Source: Parelaphostrongylus tenuis
Taxonomy: Eukaryota; Nematoda; Chromadorea; Rhabditida; Metastrongylidae
Direction: 5' to 3'
Assembly (NCBI GenBank): GCA_019055375.1
Contig: JAHQIW010001214.1
Coordinates: 47,474-111,473 of the forward strand
DNA length: 64,000 nucleotides
Part shown: positions 13,201 to 25,259 of the stretch, piece by piece
Position numbering within the stretch: the first letter of the stretch is position 1
Layout of the letters: every line of letters begins with the position of its first letter
Made by a program: the position numbers and the translations under genes
Notes under the pieces: generated by a model
Databases searched by the model: none
What the model saw: the letters and a program-made list of their open reading frames with translations, nothing else
Told to the model about the DNA's origin: nothing

Positions 13201-16200
13201 TGTTCTGATATATCACGATTTCCTTTACATGTTCACATACTTTTGGCGCGCGTATTTTGATGACAGACGTAGTATTTTCTTTGCGCTTACAGCGCTTAAT
13301 GCAGGCCTTTCCCAGAAATCAGAGACTGCTGATGATCTGTCCTTTGCACAAACACCAATTTGGCACAAAATAAGCGTCGACGACCACACATGGTCTTATT
13401 CTTGCTAGCACAGCGCATCAAGAACGCATTCCAAATCCAATTGTAACATCAAAATCGCCAAGAATTAGATTATAAAACAAGTGCAGGAGCTCTGTAGAGC
13501 CTCGTCCTGGACGGGTTATAGATGCACACTGCAACCTTGGGCTTAGTCACTGATGTTCTTGCGACATTAGCGACGATAGATCAAAGACTTACATGGGAGC
13601 AAACGCGTCCAAAATTGCTCAAAAAATTAGAGAAAAAATTGCGTAAGCATTTTAACTTCTTTGAAGCATTAAAACTGAAATTTTTGAAAAAGTTAACAAA
13701 TGACTATGACATGTGCTCAACACTAATTGGAGATGACAGGTGCTCAACACTAATTGGAGGAAAATCGAAAAAATTGCTGTTCTAAAATATCATTTACGGT
13801 TCTTCTGTTCAATTGGATCGGCTCATATTTTGATTACATCCTGATTTTCGGCGAGAAGTGGATTCTTCAAGACAGTTAGAGACTGTAAGCTGAAAAGTGG
13901 ACCACCCGTCGATGCCATAACAATGCCATGACGGTGATTTGGCCAGTCAGAGTTTTCTGAAATCAGGTGGACAACAATACCACCGGATTATGTTCCCCAT
14001 TTCGACTAACAGTGCTGAAAGATTCAAAATCTACGGCCCTAATTGGCTCGTGGAACGCACCAATTGTTTTTACGATAATACACGACCGTATGTCACACTG
14101 TCGGCCCTACCGCAGTCGAATGTGCTGAATTACGGAACTTTGTCTTGTACACCATACTTAATAGACCTTCCCCATTAACTGCCTCTGCCTTAACCCCTGA
14201 GAGACGATGCGCATTAGGGCATTTTGAGAATTTGATAAAACCTTTTCTGTTTATTGTTATAATTGCTAATCTAATACACGCAATTATTCGTTCAATTGAA
14301 TGAATTCATTTGTTTGCGCAGGATTTCTTTTGCTGAATTATCTAAAGAAATCGACAAACCTTTTTCTGTACCCTGTATATGTATAATCAACTAGAAATCT
14401 TTTTTGAATCGTTTTTTACAAAGGTCTAATTTTACAATAATATATGCGTCACAAAAAGAGTGATCACAAAACAGGAGCACCGGATGTGCGTTGGTTAGCA
14501 TCCGCTCTTTGAAAAGTTGAGATGGAGTTTGAATCCCATCCGACGTTCAAAGTTTTCGTATCACTTTAGATGTATATATTTGTAAAATCGTTAGCATCCG
14601 CTCTTTGAAAAGTTGAGATGGAGTTTGAATCCCATCCGACGTTCAAAGTTTTCGTATCACTTTAGATGTATATATTTGTAAAATCGCGTCACTGCCAACA
14701 AAGCGGTATAATAGAATAAAGCGCTAGAACTGAGATGGTTCCAACACGTCTGCGAAATTGATTCTGTCGCTGTCTTTTGTAAATCGACGAGCTTTTCTAG
14801 TGTACATATTGCTGCCTACAGAGAGAGAAAAGCTTGAGAATTCTCGTGTGATGAACAAAAAAATCATGCGATATTATTGCGCCAGTGTATCTAATCAAAG
14901 CGCTTCGCATACTTGTAGAAATTCGAAAAATTGCGCATATATAAGTTGTATGTTGATTATATCTTCGGATTAACCCTAAGGGACGACGTGTACCAGCTGA
15001 ATACGCGATTGCTTGAAAGTCTTTCTTTCTAAGCAAAAGTTTTCCTCAGGCATTTATTATTCATGAGCTCAAATCTCTGCGATATCAAAAATATGTTTGA
15101 TTTCTGAAATTGACCTTTTATTACGTTGTAACAGCGAAAATAAAATTATGTTCCACACTCAATTTGATTCTTTTGCTCGGCTGTGGTTTCGATATGGCTC
15201 TTCACCAAATTTTACTAGCCATTCGATAGCCCAAATCTCAAGCATTTTGCAAAGGTAACTGGTATTTTAAAAAGTTACTGCAAAGCGCTTTAAGAGCGCG
15301 AAAAAGACTGAAGTTTACACCTAAAACATTACCCCGCCGCTTAGACCTCATAGTTGGTTTAGTGATATTCATAGCTAAAGTTCATGTGTCAGAGGTGTCT
15401 TACCGTCACATAAAGAATGGAATATCATTGAAAATATTATAAAAGTTTTTGGCACAAAGAGTTACTGCTTTTCCCGAAAATCTGTAATTTTCAGCGTTAT
15501 TATCACAGCCTTATATAAAACAAGCAAGCTTTCAACCTTTACTGTGCATTTGCATCGCCTCTCTTGCAGCAACGTCGCTTGAAAGCACATCTTTTACAAC
15601 TAGGCAATTCTGATAATGTCTGTGTGGAAGTACTTGTAATATCTTGCTGGAGTAGGTGTAGAGAGCGCGATCATCATTGCGGAGAATACGGCGCTTCCAC
15701 TACCAGCACCCATTTTCAAAGCAAAGAAAATTTTTTGCTTTTTACGGATATTGTAGCAGTCGTTCTACAGCTTAGATCTCGAAAATTTGAAAAAATGTAT
15801 TTTGTTTTATGAAAGGCTCTACTATTACGCCGTAACAATGGTAAAAGAATTTTTTTTGCGCACTGAATTATTACTGTTTTTGGTTTTTCAAAGAAATTTC
15901 ATTATGCCGTAACACTGAAATTAAGATTCCATTTCACGTGCGTCGAGCACACCAAGCACCTGCATCTGGATGAATTTTGCACCATTGGTATCAAGCCATC
16001 TCCTTTGAATGACCAATCGATAGCTTAACTCTCGAGTATTTCAAAGATATGCTTACGCTTTAAAAAAAAGGCTCTTGACGAGCTGTAGCAACAGGAATGA
16101 AATTGTGTTCCGCATTGAGTAATTCACTGGACACGGCTTTTCTCTTAGATGTTCACAATCATACAATAGCGCGAATCCTGACAATTTCAGTAATATGATC

Positions 16201-18485
16201 AATTTTTGATAAAGACTCCTCAGTGCGTTATTACAGCTTGAAGATTGTTGAGTTTCGCATTCGGCTTCGTGTACTTCGCAAATGCAATTCACATGATACG
16301 CGCGATGCATCGAGTGCGAAACCCAATATTCTTCCGAAAATTACAGTACACTGAGAAGTCTTTTTTTCAAGGCAAGTATATCATTGAAATTACTAAGATC
16401 AGTGCTATCGAATGGTTAGTGAAAGTCTGAATGAAAAGCTATGCTTAGCGAAAGATGCTTGAGTGTGTAATAAGTTTTGATTTTTTCCTCTACTGTGTAA
16501 TATAAAATTATTTGAGTAATAAAATGCATTCTTTGAACTTTCAAATTCCATACTGCGGAATAATTACCAAATCGTTGAGAAGGAATAAAATTACGCTTTT
16601 TGAATATGGGTGCGGATAGCGGAGAAGTTCTGAGAATACTATTTTGGAGATACATATTTCTTACCAGTAGCTGGCATAATGCCAGGAAAGTGAACGTCTT
16701 TTTTGAACACACTCATTTGATCGTCATAGATATGTGTGTCTGCTACAATCAGCTCTCAAAGTTGAGCATGTAGAGTACGCAGAGTCAATTGATTTCTCAT
16801 ACCTGAGTATCACGCTTTTGCGAACACCTCTTATCGGCAACAAAGAGTGGGGGTAAGATTCCGGATGACAACACCTTTCACGACCATTTGTTGATTGTCT
16901 TCATCATTGTCTTCTTCATGTAATTTTCCATAATATTATGCAGTACTGGCTGGAAGTTTTAAAGTCTCTTTTTTATCGAAACTTCAGAACGTCAAATTGA
17001 TTCGCATTTTCTCAGTCGACCACTTCCGAAAGCACAATTTCAAAGAAGTGAATGTTGAGCGGCAACAACGAGCAAACGAGAAATATGCACTAATGACTAG
17101 TTTTCCTAAGCACGTCTGTAGCTTAATGCACAGAGTTTTCCGTATGCGAAACTATTCGACTCTTCTTGCCAATACGGATCATGAATGATTCGTAATCCTC
17201 AGCTTGGTGTAGGCATACAAGCGATGAGGTGGAGAGGAATACCCTCGAAAAGCAGACGATGACCAGGTCTGTGGTATACTGATAGACGGCTACAAGCACC
17301 TGCACGTGATCACTTCAAAGGTTTTTTTGAGTTCTTCAAACTTGAGAGACGTAAATGAACTCGCCTTGTGAATACGCAAAATAAGTCGCATGTACAGCGG
17401 CAAAGATTGAAACGACGAATAACGCTGATACTTTCAGAAATGGATATATAGCAACCAAGAAGTTGTAGAACTATAGAATGTAATTCTCTTCTATATTTCA
17501 ACATAGATCTCTTGTAATACATTAATAATTCAGATCATTGAGTGTTATCGATGAACTGAAATTGCATTGAGTATACATGGTCATCATTGATTAACTATCC
17601 ATTATTTTTTGATATATGGTGGTTTGATGATTTTCGGGTACTGTATTCTATTTAAGACTCTAAAATTATATCGTAATGCTCTTTGTACAACTTAACTATG
17701 GATTAGATAGTAAGCTAGAGCTTTGTTTCACGTAAAAGGGTTACACATCCTTAAAAAGCATATGAGCGAGTAGATAAAATTGCACTGCATCAAAGTCTTA
17801 CAAGAAACCCAGAAAATACTTCAAGACGAGGAAAAACTCTAACCAAGCAGCGAAAGACGAGCACCGTTGCGCAATTCACTCTGCGCGCTTCGATTTCTGT
17901 AGCCGCTCCTTAGAGGTTGACTATATATTCAGAGGAAGGTCCCGTAACCATATGGTCTTGTTCTTGATAATATGCAAAATGAAGCTCTACGGAGAACTAC
18001 ACTTAGCTTTCTACCTGCACAGCAGAGTTCATTCTATCTCCCGCGTGCAACAATAGCTGCCCTGTGAATATTTTACATTTTGCAATCCCAAGGTTTTCCA
18101 TACTCCTCTCTAGGCTTCTCGGCGACATCTGGCCACCAATACAATCTGCAATGATGCGATTGTTTTCCACTGAAATACGTTTGTGGCAACATATCAGTTT
18201 GCAATCAAATTCTTCTATGACTTTTTTTTCAAAAGCATCTATAAAGAAAAGGTAAGAATTACATATTCGATCGTACTTACTTTCACTTTCATTTTTGTAG
18301 GAAAATCTTGATTGCCCTAAATTGAATTTCAATATAACATTGCCACCATGTTTATAATATTCAAAGTCTCCTAATATGATGATATAATTTTGTGCGGCTA
18401 TAAAACACATCCAAAATAGTCTCAAAAAGATACTACGCACAGTATGCCGATCTACAAGATCGGTTACCTCGTTTGCTTTGTCCAA
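7229..18485 (-). CDS. Receptor L-domain (irld-like) protein gene, multi-exon, ends not resolved
   Basis: Exons read on the minus strand: about 18485-18281, 18238-18015, 12321-12219, 12137-12055, 10236-10054, 8157-7966, 7372-7229. Exons 2-4 join in phase to give an L domain: CKIFTGQLLLHAG, then NIESIDGCIQIIGS, then KVLFVTGNDYLEKLSF. Exons 10236, 8157 and 7372 join with phase-1 introns to give a second: CETVVG, VEGTLIVVDTDLEDL, SYNFRLKNVSAL, VVMQVNPRIC, followed by ENGILFFRGNKGF. These match the insulin/EGF-receptor L-domain pattern, which C. elegans irld proteins carry. A small exon between 12055 and 10236 is missing, because the phases do not meet. The first exon may contain the start (ATG at 18485) and a hydrophobic stretch, but this is weak. 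Intron 12322-18014 is large; intron 18239-18280 is only 42 bp. Further 3' exons were not found. It is probably a secreted or membrane protein of unknown ligand. Confidence 0.7.
8570..8930. repeat. Dispersed repeat R1
   Basis: The block with acaactccatgtcaccggtttt, a catatcagc phrase and a C-rich stretch (8850-8885) recurs at 56480-57440, where the same order is kept around a SINE insertion, and in part at 230-440. It lies in an intron of the irld-like gene. No coding capacity is visible. Confidence 0.5.
9140..9340. repeat. Dispersed repeat R2 copy
   Basis: The stretch with ctacagcgttatata, gagctttcgaataattatt and tctgtccagcgattg matches 38290-38480 and 57720-57900. It is noncoding, in an intron of the irld-like gene. 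Confidence 0.45.
9634..9702. repeat. GA-rich simple repeat
   Basis: An imperfect (GA)n tract of about 70 bp with G and T interruptions. It is a microsatellite in an intron of the irld-like gene. Confidence 0.9.
11115..11430 (-). pseudogene. Mariner transposase C-terminal fragment, frameshifted
   Basis: Minus-strand frames contain APSDFNLF-like sequence (NAPSDFNLFSTMQHFL), then DEVEEACKEFFDS in a second frame, then RWQKFVENDGFHF before a stop at 11119. These are the C-terminal landmarks of mariner/SETMAR-type transposases. At least two frameshifts separate them. A related relic lies at 32600-33110. It sits in the large intron of the irld-like gene. Confidence 0.75.
14494..14685 (+). repeat. 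Perfect 96-bp tandem duplication
   Basis: The unit starting gttagcatccgctc and ending gtaaaatc occurs twice back to back, with no difference that I can see. The identity implies a recent event, in contrast to the old divergence around it. Confidence 0.9.
15050..16480. repeat. R2 repeat copies
   Basis: At least four degenerate units are recognisable by recurring phrases such as ttattacgttgtaacagc, aaattatgttccacactc and agccattcgatagc. They run in more than one orientation. Nothing coding is visible. Confidence 0.45.
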
Positions 18486-19052
18486 ATGAGACTAACATAT
18501 ACCTGCGGACTAGAACACATGAGCAAGAGCAGTACGCGCATGAGAGGAACCAGTGAACCTGAGAATCGGACATGTATTCTTTCGTTAACAGGATTTTATT
18601 GCGGAGTTCCAAAGCTGAAGCTTCTGACAGATCAAAGCATATAAGACTTGGAGAGTGCTTTAGTCAATTCGAATAGGGGTGCACAGAATATGAGCGCTTG
18701 GTGTATGAGGCATTGATGAATCAAAGTGAGATAAAAATATCGCTCGCTCTCACCATATAAGACGCTCGACGACTGCGCAACCATTGTTCCACACCGACCA
18801 AATGGAGCTCCACTGCTTTTGATCAAAACTCAGCCAGAAATGATAATGATGGAGAAAATTCCTATTGGCGAATGATATGTGGAAACTGAATCATCTTGAT
18901 GAGACACGTGAAAACACTCCAGTAAGCAATTACCTCTAACTAACTCGCACAAGCTATATAAGCTATAATGAGCTTTATAGGGAACGAAAGAACTTTTTTA
19001 CATCTTATTACAATATGTTGTAGACTGAAATCATGCACTTCTTATATAATTA

Positions 19053-20217
19053 TAGTATTACACATTATATAAATGTATATTGTACATGTACTACAACAGT
19101 ATCACCATTGACGTAAGAAACGGGTTCGACAAGGCGATACAATTTCGCCAAAACTATTCACTGCCACCCTACAAAACGTTATGCGAACATTAGAATGGGA
19201 CGAAATGGGAGTAAAAATTAAACAATTAATTCGACAATTAAACCATCTTCGCTTTGCTGACGATATCGTTCTCATAACACCAAACATCAGCCAAGCGGAA
19301 CGAATGTTGACCGATTTCGATAACGCCTGTGGAAAGATTGGTCTTCAACTGAATTAACGAAAACAATGTTCATGAGGAACGGATGGGTTTCTAATGCCCC
19401 ATTCACGCTCAACGGAACGACAATCTCCGAATGCTCCAGTTACGTCTATCTAGGTCGTGAGATCAACATTATGAACGATCTAGCTCCAGAGTTGAGCAGG
19501 AGGAAACGAACGCCTTGGGGAACGTTTAAGAGCATCGAAGATGTAGTGAAGAGGACAAAGAACATCCGACTCCGTGTTCACCTTTTCGACTCAACAATTA
19601 TCCCTGCCCTAACGTATGCAGCAGAAACCTGGTCGCTACGTAAGCAGGATGAAAGATCACTTGGCGTTATCGAACGCGCAGTCGAAAGGTCGATGCTAGG
19701 AATATCCCGTATCTCGCAAATGAGAGAAAGGATCCGAAGTTCCGACCTACGTCAACGATCAAAATCAGGGACGCCGTTTTACACGCCAAGATATCGAAAA
19801 TAAGGTGAGCCGGACACGTGATGCGTTTCATCGTCAACCGATGGACGAGAGCCGTTACCGACTGGATTCCTCGAGACGTCAAGCGCTTTAAAGGAAGACC
19901 ACTGACGCGTTGGTCCGATTTCTTCACGAAAGCGATGGAAGAAAGATATGATGCTCAGCGAATCCCTAGAGCGAGGAAGACCCACTGGGCTACTCTTGCA
20001 CGCGATAGGGAAAAATGGAAGAGTTGCTGGTATCCGCTCGAGTCACTCGACGACCAACGGGACGACAGGTGAGGTGATCAAGGTGATATTGCACATAAAA
20101 TAACATAGTGTCACATACGTAAATATATAACTATATTGTTAATATATAGTATATTATTGTATATATGAAACTATATTGCTATGTGTACAATATACATTTA
20201 TATAATGTGTAATAGTC
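19053..20217. repeat. AT-rich inverted repeat flanking RTE copy 2
   Basis: The left arm 19053-19090 and the right arm 20180-20217 are near-perfect reverse complements of 38 bp (both contain acattatataaatgtatat or its complement). The RTE element lies between them. The pair probably formed one palindrome or a small inverted-repeat transposon that the RTE element entered. Confidence 0.6.
19091..20085 (+). mobile_element. RTE-like retrotransposon, copy 2, 5' truncated
   Basis: Sequence equivalent to 5207-6186 of copy 1 begins abruptly at tatcaccattgacg and runs to the 3' end. It keeps the GVRQGD region and FADD (LRFADDIVLI) but has a small insertion after KIK near 19220, a lost base before the TMFMRNGW block near 19357, and a frameshift near 19770. 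5' truncation is typical of target-primed reverse transcription. The copy sits between the arms of an AT-rich inverted repeat (19053-19090 and 20180-20217). Confidence 0.85.
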
Positions 20218-20298
20218 TAATGATATAAGAATACACGATTTCAAGATAATAAGATATTGTATAGGTTGTAGAAATTGTTCTGTCGTTCACCTTTCAAA

Positions 20299-20600
20299 AG
20301 ATATAAAGGATAGAGCTCACAGCGTTGATCAATCCCTGAGGAATGGGCCATGCATTCGTCCTCAATTTTTAACTTCCTTTGAGGTGATTGAATGCATATC
20401 TGGCCTTTACGATGACTCGTGGCGGCCTCCCGCTGTACCGAGTCAGTGCTGCTTATTCTCCCAGACAAGTCTGAGACCCGTCTGGTATCAATTTACCGAC
20501 TCCGGAAGGATGGACGGCCTGGTGAGCCATAACGCGAGATCGAACAACTGACTTCGTGTGCCACGCAGAACACTTTTAATCACTGCGCCACATGCGTTCT
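20299..20600 (-). mobile_element. tRNA-derived SINE, family I
   Basis: The reverse complement starts with a tRNA-like head (agaacgcatgtggcgcag..., box A-like tggcgcagtg, box B-like gttcgatctcg), then the family body (gccatcc, gaggataagcagcactgactcggt-like, catatgcattcaat-like) and an A/T-rich tail. It is diverged from the 31119 copy. Confidence 0.75.
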
Positions 20601-20812
20601 TCGTACCCCAGATACGTAGAAAAAATCGTTTGCGCACTAATTGAGCACTTCATAGAACGCTGTCTACTCCTTTTGACATCCTTTACTAGCGTCGAAGAGA
20701 CTATTTGACCAAGTGTTGACCATTCACTTCGTCGTTTCGAATTGTCGAAGGCGACCCATTTTTGTCACACGTTATAGTGTGTTCCACGTCGTGTTAATCA
20801 CGACTTCAGTGC

Positions 20813-21261
20813 TCAAACATTAGAACATAAGCACTGGCTATTTTAACTGTTGATTTATTGTCATTCGTGGAGAACACATTTGGACTTGTCATCGGATCAT
20901 AATCAATCTCGTCAGCCAATATCCGGCAATTCATCAATGAATCCTCGTCCATTCGATTAACGACTGCTTGGCAATCGACTTCTCGTGCACGTCACTCTCG
21001 TGGCTTGTCGGTCAATCGGTCTCTTCCTTTACGGGTTCTTTCGATTTATCGCTGAGTTGAACGAAAATCGGAAATCGTCACCATACGCTTTGCACGTTTG
21101 TCAATAAGCTTCAGAAGCGTTGACAGAAAATTTGTAGCGGGACGTCGAATAACAGACGAATTTTTTCCCTGAATAGTTCCATTCTGAAGGTTGTGCAAAC
21201 AGATCATGCATCGTTCGATGTCTAAGAGAACGAGCTTTCTGATGAGTTCAAATTCGCACAT
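20813..21261 (-). other. Possible decayed reading frame, unrecognised
   Basis: One minus-strand frame reads from ATG at 21261 through MCEFELIRKLVLLDIERCM, a stop, a short basic stretch, another stop, then DCQAVVNRMDEDSL and a further stop at 20813. Two internal stops in about 150 codons is fewer than expected for AT-rich noncoding DNA, and the second half is acidic and protein-like. I do not recognise it. It may be a dead gene or chance. Confidence 0.25.
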
Positions 21262-21309
21262 GCATGTGCATTAATCATTTTCTCAGAGATTACTGTAGAT
21301 CTTTTTTTA

Positions 21310-21372
21310 CAGCCTAATATATGTATATATATATACATATATATATATATTTATATATTTATATATTCCACA
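21310..21372. repeat. (TA)n-rich microsatellite
   Basis: An alternating TA/TG tract (tatatgtatatatatatac and similar). The nearby open frame beginning MYIYIHIYIYLY is a product of the repeat. Confidence 0.9.
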
Positions 21373-21879
21373 TTCCATGTGAGCCTTCCGTCATCTTTTT
21401 TCCTGACGTTACCTGCCTCCCGACAATTGATATCGATGTTGCTTCGCATTCACCTTCCATGAAGTGCTTCGAAAACTTCGTGTTGCTCTGGCTCATGCTT
21501 GAGATTTTTCTTTGAATGTCTCAGCATCCCGGACAAGACAATTCTCCATGCACTTTCAGATACAGCGTTTTCTGATTTATCACAGAGTGTTATGAGAATG
21601 CTCTGAACCAGCGCCTCGCTTATCACTTTATTTTTTGATACAGTGGAACACTAGCCATTGCGCCACCCCGAACCATATAACGCCATATGTGTCGTAATCA
21701 ATATTCTGTAGAGTAATGGTCATTCTCTTGAGAGGGTTCCTTCTTTGTGTAGATTCCAATTTGCTTCCCACTGAATTATAACAAAACACCTCATTTTCCC
21801 ATTTTCGTCTTGGGGACAACGCGTCTTCTGGTTTTAGGGCTTTAGCCGACATTCGATAGCATGTTACTGGAGAATTTCA

Positions 21880-22560
21880 ATTCTGTACTTCATTTCTTGA
21901 ACGTCATTTTTAGCTCAGTAAAATAGCAAAAATAGGTTGAGCTCCACACTTGGCACGAATTTGCTGGACAGAGCTTTTCCTTGAGTTCTAGTACGTCTGC
22001 AAAGCTTAACTCTCGAGTGCGCTGTAGCAATGAAAATAACATTGAGTTTCACACTCGGCGCACACTTTTGCTCGGCTAGGGTGTGTGAATGGCTGTTTGG
22101 ATGAGATTCCACAACATTCGCAACAAATGGCGCGGAGGAGGCTAGAATTTGTGGCTGTTCTCTTGACAGACTGCTAGCAGTTATCTCGTAACAAAATTGG
22201 ATGATTCTAGAGCCAAGTTTGCTTTTTGCAGAGGTAAAGCGCGTGGAAGAACAAAATATAGATTACGTTATGCTTTCCTATGAATAGACTGCTTTGGATC
22301 AAGTTTAGTAGCCTGTTTGTTTGGACAATATAGTAGAAAATGAAAAGTTCATATTTGTAAAGCCATTTCAGAGAGAAGGTACAATTTTGAATTGTCGAGA
22401 TTTAAGCTATCGAATGACTACGGAGACTTTGAAAAAGTTGAAAACGTCTTGTCTTCAAGGGGTTGAAACTGGTTAAAGATATTGAAAAAGTATCTAATAG
22501 TCTAAACAGCTGTTATCTAAAATTTTCATAACTCACTGGAAGTCAGAGCTATGGCTGGTA
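21880..22560. repeat. R2 repeats within a duplicated block
   Basis: The phrases ttttgctcggctagg, tgtgaatggctg and ggatgattctagagcc match 54780-55000 in the same order, forming one duplication anchor. No coding sequence is seen. Confidence 0.55.
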
Positions 22561-22779
22561 AACTATGAGGAGCGAGCTATCATTATATGCGACGACTCCC
22601 ACCTATATGGCAATATGAGTGGCTTTTTTTGTTTCTACGCTATTACGATGCCGAATTGAGCATCGTGAATCAAATACATAAATATACTGTGGAGTAATGA
22701 TCGTAGATCCGTTAGTAGGCTTCTGTAGACATGAACGCAATAACTAAATTGGGTGCCGATGCCTCATTGCCACGCTCTC

Positions 22780-22990
22780 ATTTCCTTGCAAAATGTTCCA
22801 AACCATGTTAAGATTTAGCACGTACTTCTGCCATTCTTTTGTAACGATAATGACTAGCTGTATCGACAAGCCATATGTTTATCGCTTCATCTTGTTGTAT
22901 AAGAAGCTCGTAGACGATTTGCAATGCATCGTCATTCGAAGGTCCATTGTAAAAAACGGTCACGTCGAGTGACTCCACCACTTATGCCCT
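22780..22990 (-). pseudogene. Penelope-like element reverse transcriptase fragment
   Basis: The reverse complement reads ESLDVTVFYNGPSNDDAL, IVYELLIQQDEAIN and related residues, matching PLE motif A (FDFTALYTNV-type) and the following helix, seen also at 40700-40860. Frameshifts are present. Only this piece remains. Confidence 0.6.
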
Positions 22991-23541
22991 GTTAAAACGT
23001 TAGTTACGAATATGGTCGAAGAACATCCACTGTTCGTAAGATGAACTGGGATGTGTTTTAGCGACTAGGAAATTAATAAAGCTAAAATCCTTCTCATAAT
23101 ATCAGTCGGTTCGTCTACGCAGCTTATAGTGGGTTTAGCTTCGAATATTGATGGATTGTTATATTCAACATCATCAATGAACACTAATTTTTCATAAGCA
23201 TAAAGCTAAGTATGTTGTAATCGGGTTCTTCATTAAAATATAGAATATCAAGCCTACCGCCCTTGCCACTCTATCTCATCATTGTTTGTTTTGCTCTAAA
23301 TTAATAAAATTTCGAGGATTGGTCGTTTTAGTCACTTTGCGAAGGAAATCTGATAAGTTTTCGAATAAGTTGCAAAATATGAGGAAGAATAGGAACAGTG
23401 CTAATGAAGATCAAGAAGACGCATTAGAGCGAACAACGTAGCAAGAACTAAAGGATCATTGTGTCAAAAAGCATGATCCTCCCTGAAGGAACGTGCTCGT
23501 TATTAGAACTGGATACAAGCTTTTTGCAATCTGAGGTATTT

Positions 23542-23790
23542 CTAGGACATTCGTTCACAGGGTCTCATGAAGCGTACATTCACTTCAACTAAGCCCCTTA
23601 AAAGACTGCGGCCGGAGGCGTCAATAGAATGAGCACCAGGAATAGGGGCATTACCGTTACCACAATTTCCCCAAACGATATATAGACGCGATGATTTCGA
23701 CGAGGAAGTTGGTAGAGAATTTGGGATAATTGAGGACAAAGAATTTTGAAGCTCTTGATTACAATGGCGCAAAAAGGTCTCACTCAATTC
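23542..23790 (-). other. Open frame of 81 codons, unrecognised
   Basis: The frame reads through SSRLYIVWGNCGNGNAPIPG. It has no visible domain, no signal peptide and no recognisable neighbours. It may be a relic or chance. Confidence 0.15.
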
Positions 23791-24384
23791 TCATAGAAAT
23801 ACAAAAATTGTGGAATTTGAGAAATTTTTGATGTGGTAATGCTGAGAAAAATCAGACTAGTCGTTAGTGATGACGTTGGAGATTTCGTAATGATATCTTA
23901 ACGAAGAAGATATCGAAACTACAAAAAACCCTTGAAAAGTCTTCGCTTCATCGCTCATCTTCTGATAAGGTATTTGAAAGTTCTTTCCACAGATTAAACA
24001 ATGATTAGAGTAGAGTGGCGCAGGTGCTCATTCGAAATCGTCTGATATCTGTCTGTTTAATATTTATTTATCAGCATGTCCAGTCTCAATCTTGATTCTA
24101 GACTACGTAAGCTAGTATGCACTCATTAAGTTATCTAATGATCCATCAATAGTCAGGGTCCTCCAATCATCAGCTGCGTAGACGGACCAACGGTCAGATA
24201 ACATGTATTTGATTTTAACCATATCCTAGCTGCTAAACCACATTTCAACTTATCTTCGAACATTCAATGTCTTTGGATCGCCTTAGTGACACGCTTACTA
24301 AGAGCGCATTCGTGATGAAGTCTTTAGACGTGACCATACTGATAGGTCAGATGTCTCTGCATTGCAAGCCATCCATTAGCTTCC

Positions 24385-24475
24385 TATACAACAGCAAGAA
24401 AAGATAAACATGTTTGGCTTACATATAGAGCCTCTTATAAAAGAATGCCTTAAATGTTCAATCTTCAGATGGCCC
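24385..24475 (+). pseudogene. PLE reverse transcriptase fragment
   Basis: Plus-strand sequence reads INMFGLHIEPLIKECL and KCSIFRW, matching YMYGLSMAQFMVLLKECL and NCSIFRW in the PLE at 40.7 kb. It abuts the RTE fragment at 24483. Confidence 0.6.
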
Positions 24476-24482
24476 AGGAATT

Positions 24483-25190
24483 ATGATCTGTCACCTGCCT
24501 CGCTTGTTCCGTCGATCGTTGAGTAACTCAGGAGGCACCACAAATACTTCCACTTTCTCTTGTTGCTCAAGAATTCCCGAGATATCTTTCCCGTTCTCGG
24601 TAAACATCATATCGTTTTTCCAAGCTTCTCGTGAAAAGATCGGACCTTGAGTCGGCTGCCTTCTTGTGGAGTGCTTAACATCCCGAGGAATTAAGCTTAT
24701 TACTACCCTTGTCTATCGATTGTCGTTAAAGCACAATACGTGTCCGGTTTACTTTATCTTCGATAACCTAGCCTAATGAATGATATCTTTAATCTTCAAT
24801 CGCTGACGTGAGTCAAAATTTGGGATCCTTTCTCTCATTAACCCGATAATGGGTTGTCCTAGCATCGACCTTTCGACTGCGCGTTCAATATTCCGAGTGA
24901 TCTTCCATCCTGCTTACGAAGCGACTAAGCTGCCAATACATGCGTTAGGGCAGCGATGACCGCTGAATGGCGAAGGTGGACACGGAATCAGATGTTCTTG
25001 GTGCTCATTACTGTGTTGTAAATGGTCTTAAGCGCTCCCGAAGCCTTTCCTTTCTCTAGCCTGACTCCAGAGCTAGATCGTTCTCCATGTTGATTTCTGC
25101 CTAGTGGACGAAACTAGAACATTCGGAGACAATCACTTCGTTGAGAGTGGATGGAGAATTCAAAATAGATTCGTTCCTCATAAATAATGT
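24483..25190 (-). mobile_element. RTE-like retrotransposon 3' fragment, highly diverged
   Basis: Sequence from gtcacctgcctcgcttgttccgtc onward corresponds to the reverse complement of the RTE 3' end and its C-terminal coding region, for example the regions equivalent to RDVKRSKGRP and ADDIVL neighbours. Indels break every frame. It is older than the other three copies. Confidence 0.7.
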
Positions 25191-25259
25191 TTTCGTTAGA
25201 TGTATTTCTTTTATATCTGTTGCTATTTACGTTAACAAATATTTAGCACACCAGATAGC

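Larger units (their letters stand above)
12322..18014 (-). other. Large intron of the irld-like gene: repeats, no gene seen
   Basis: No convincing coding exon was found here. The stretch holds a 96-bp tandem duplication (14494-14685), a short direct duplication at 13729-13760 (tgctcaacactaattggag twice) and several R2 repeat copies (15050-16480). Open frames in it are short and unlike known proteins. Confidence 0.5.

Noticed and set aside
18003..18485. 160-codon minus-strand frame as a single-exon gene
   Set aside because: It runs through a 42-bp intron (18239-18280) with good splice signals and is better read as two exons of the irld-like gene.
21240..21275. CTGATGAG near 21241 as a hammerhead
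   Set aside because: GAAA is missing and the stems do not form.
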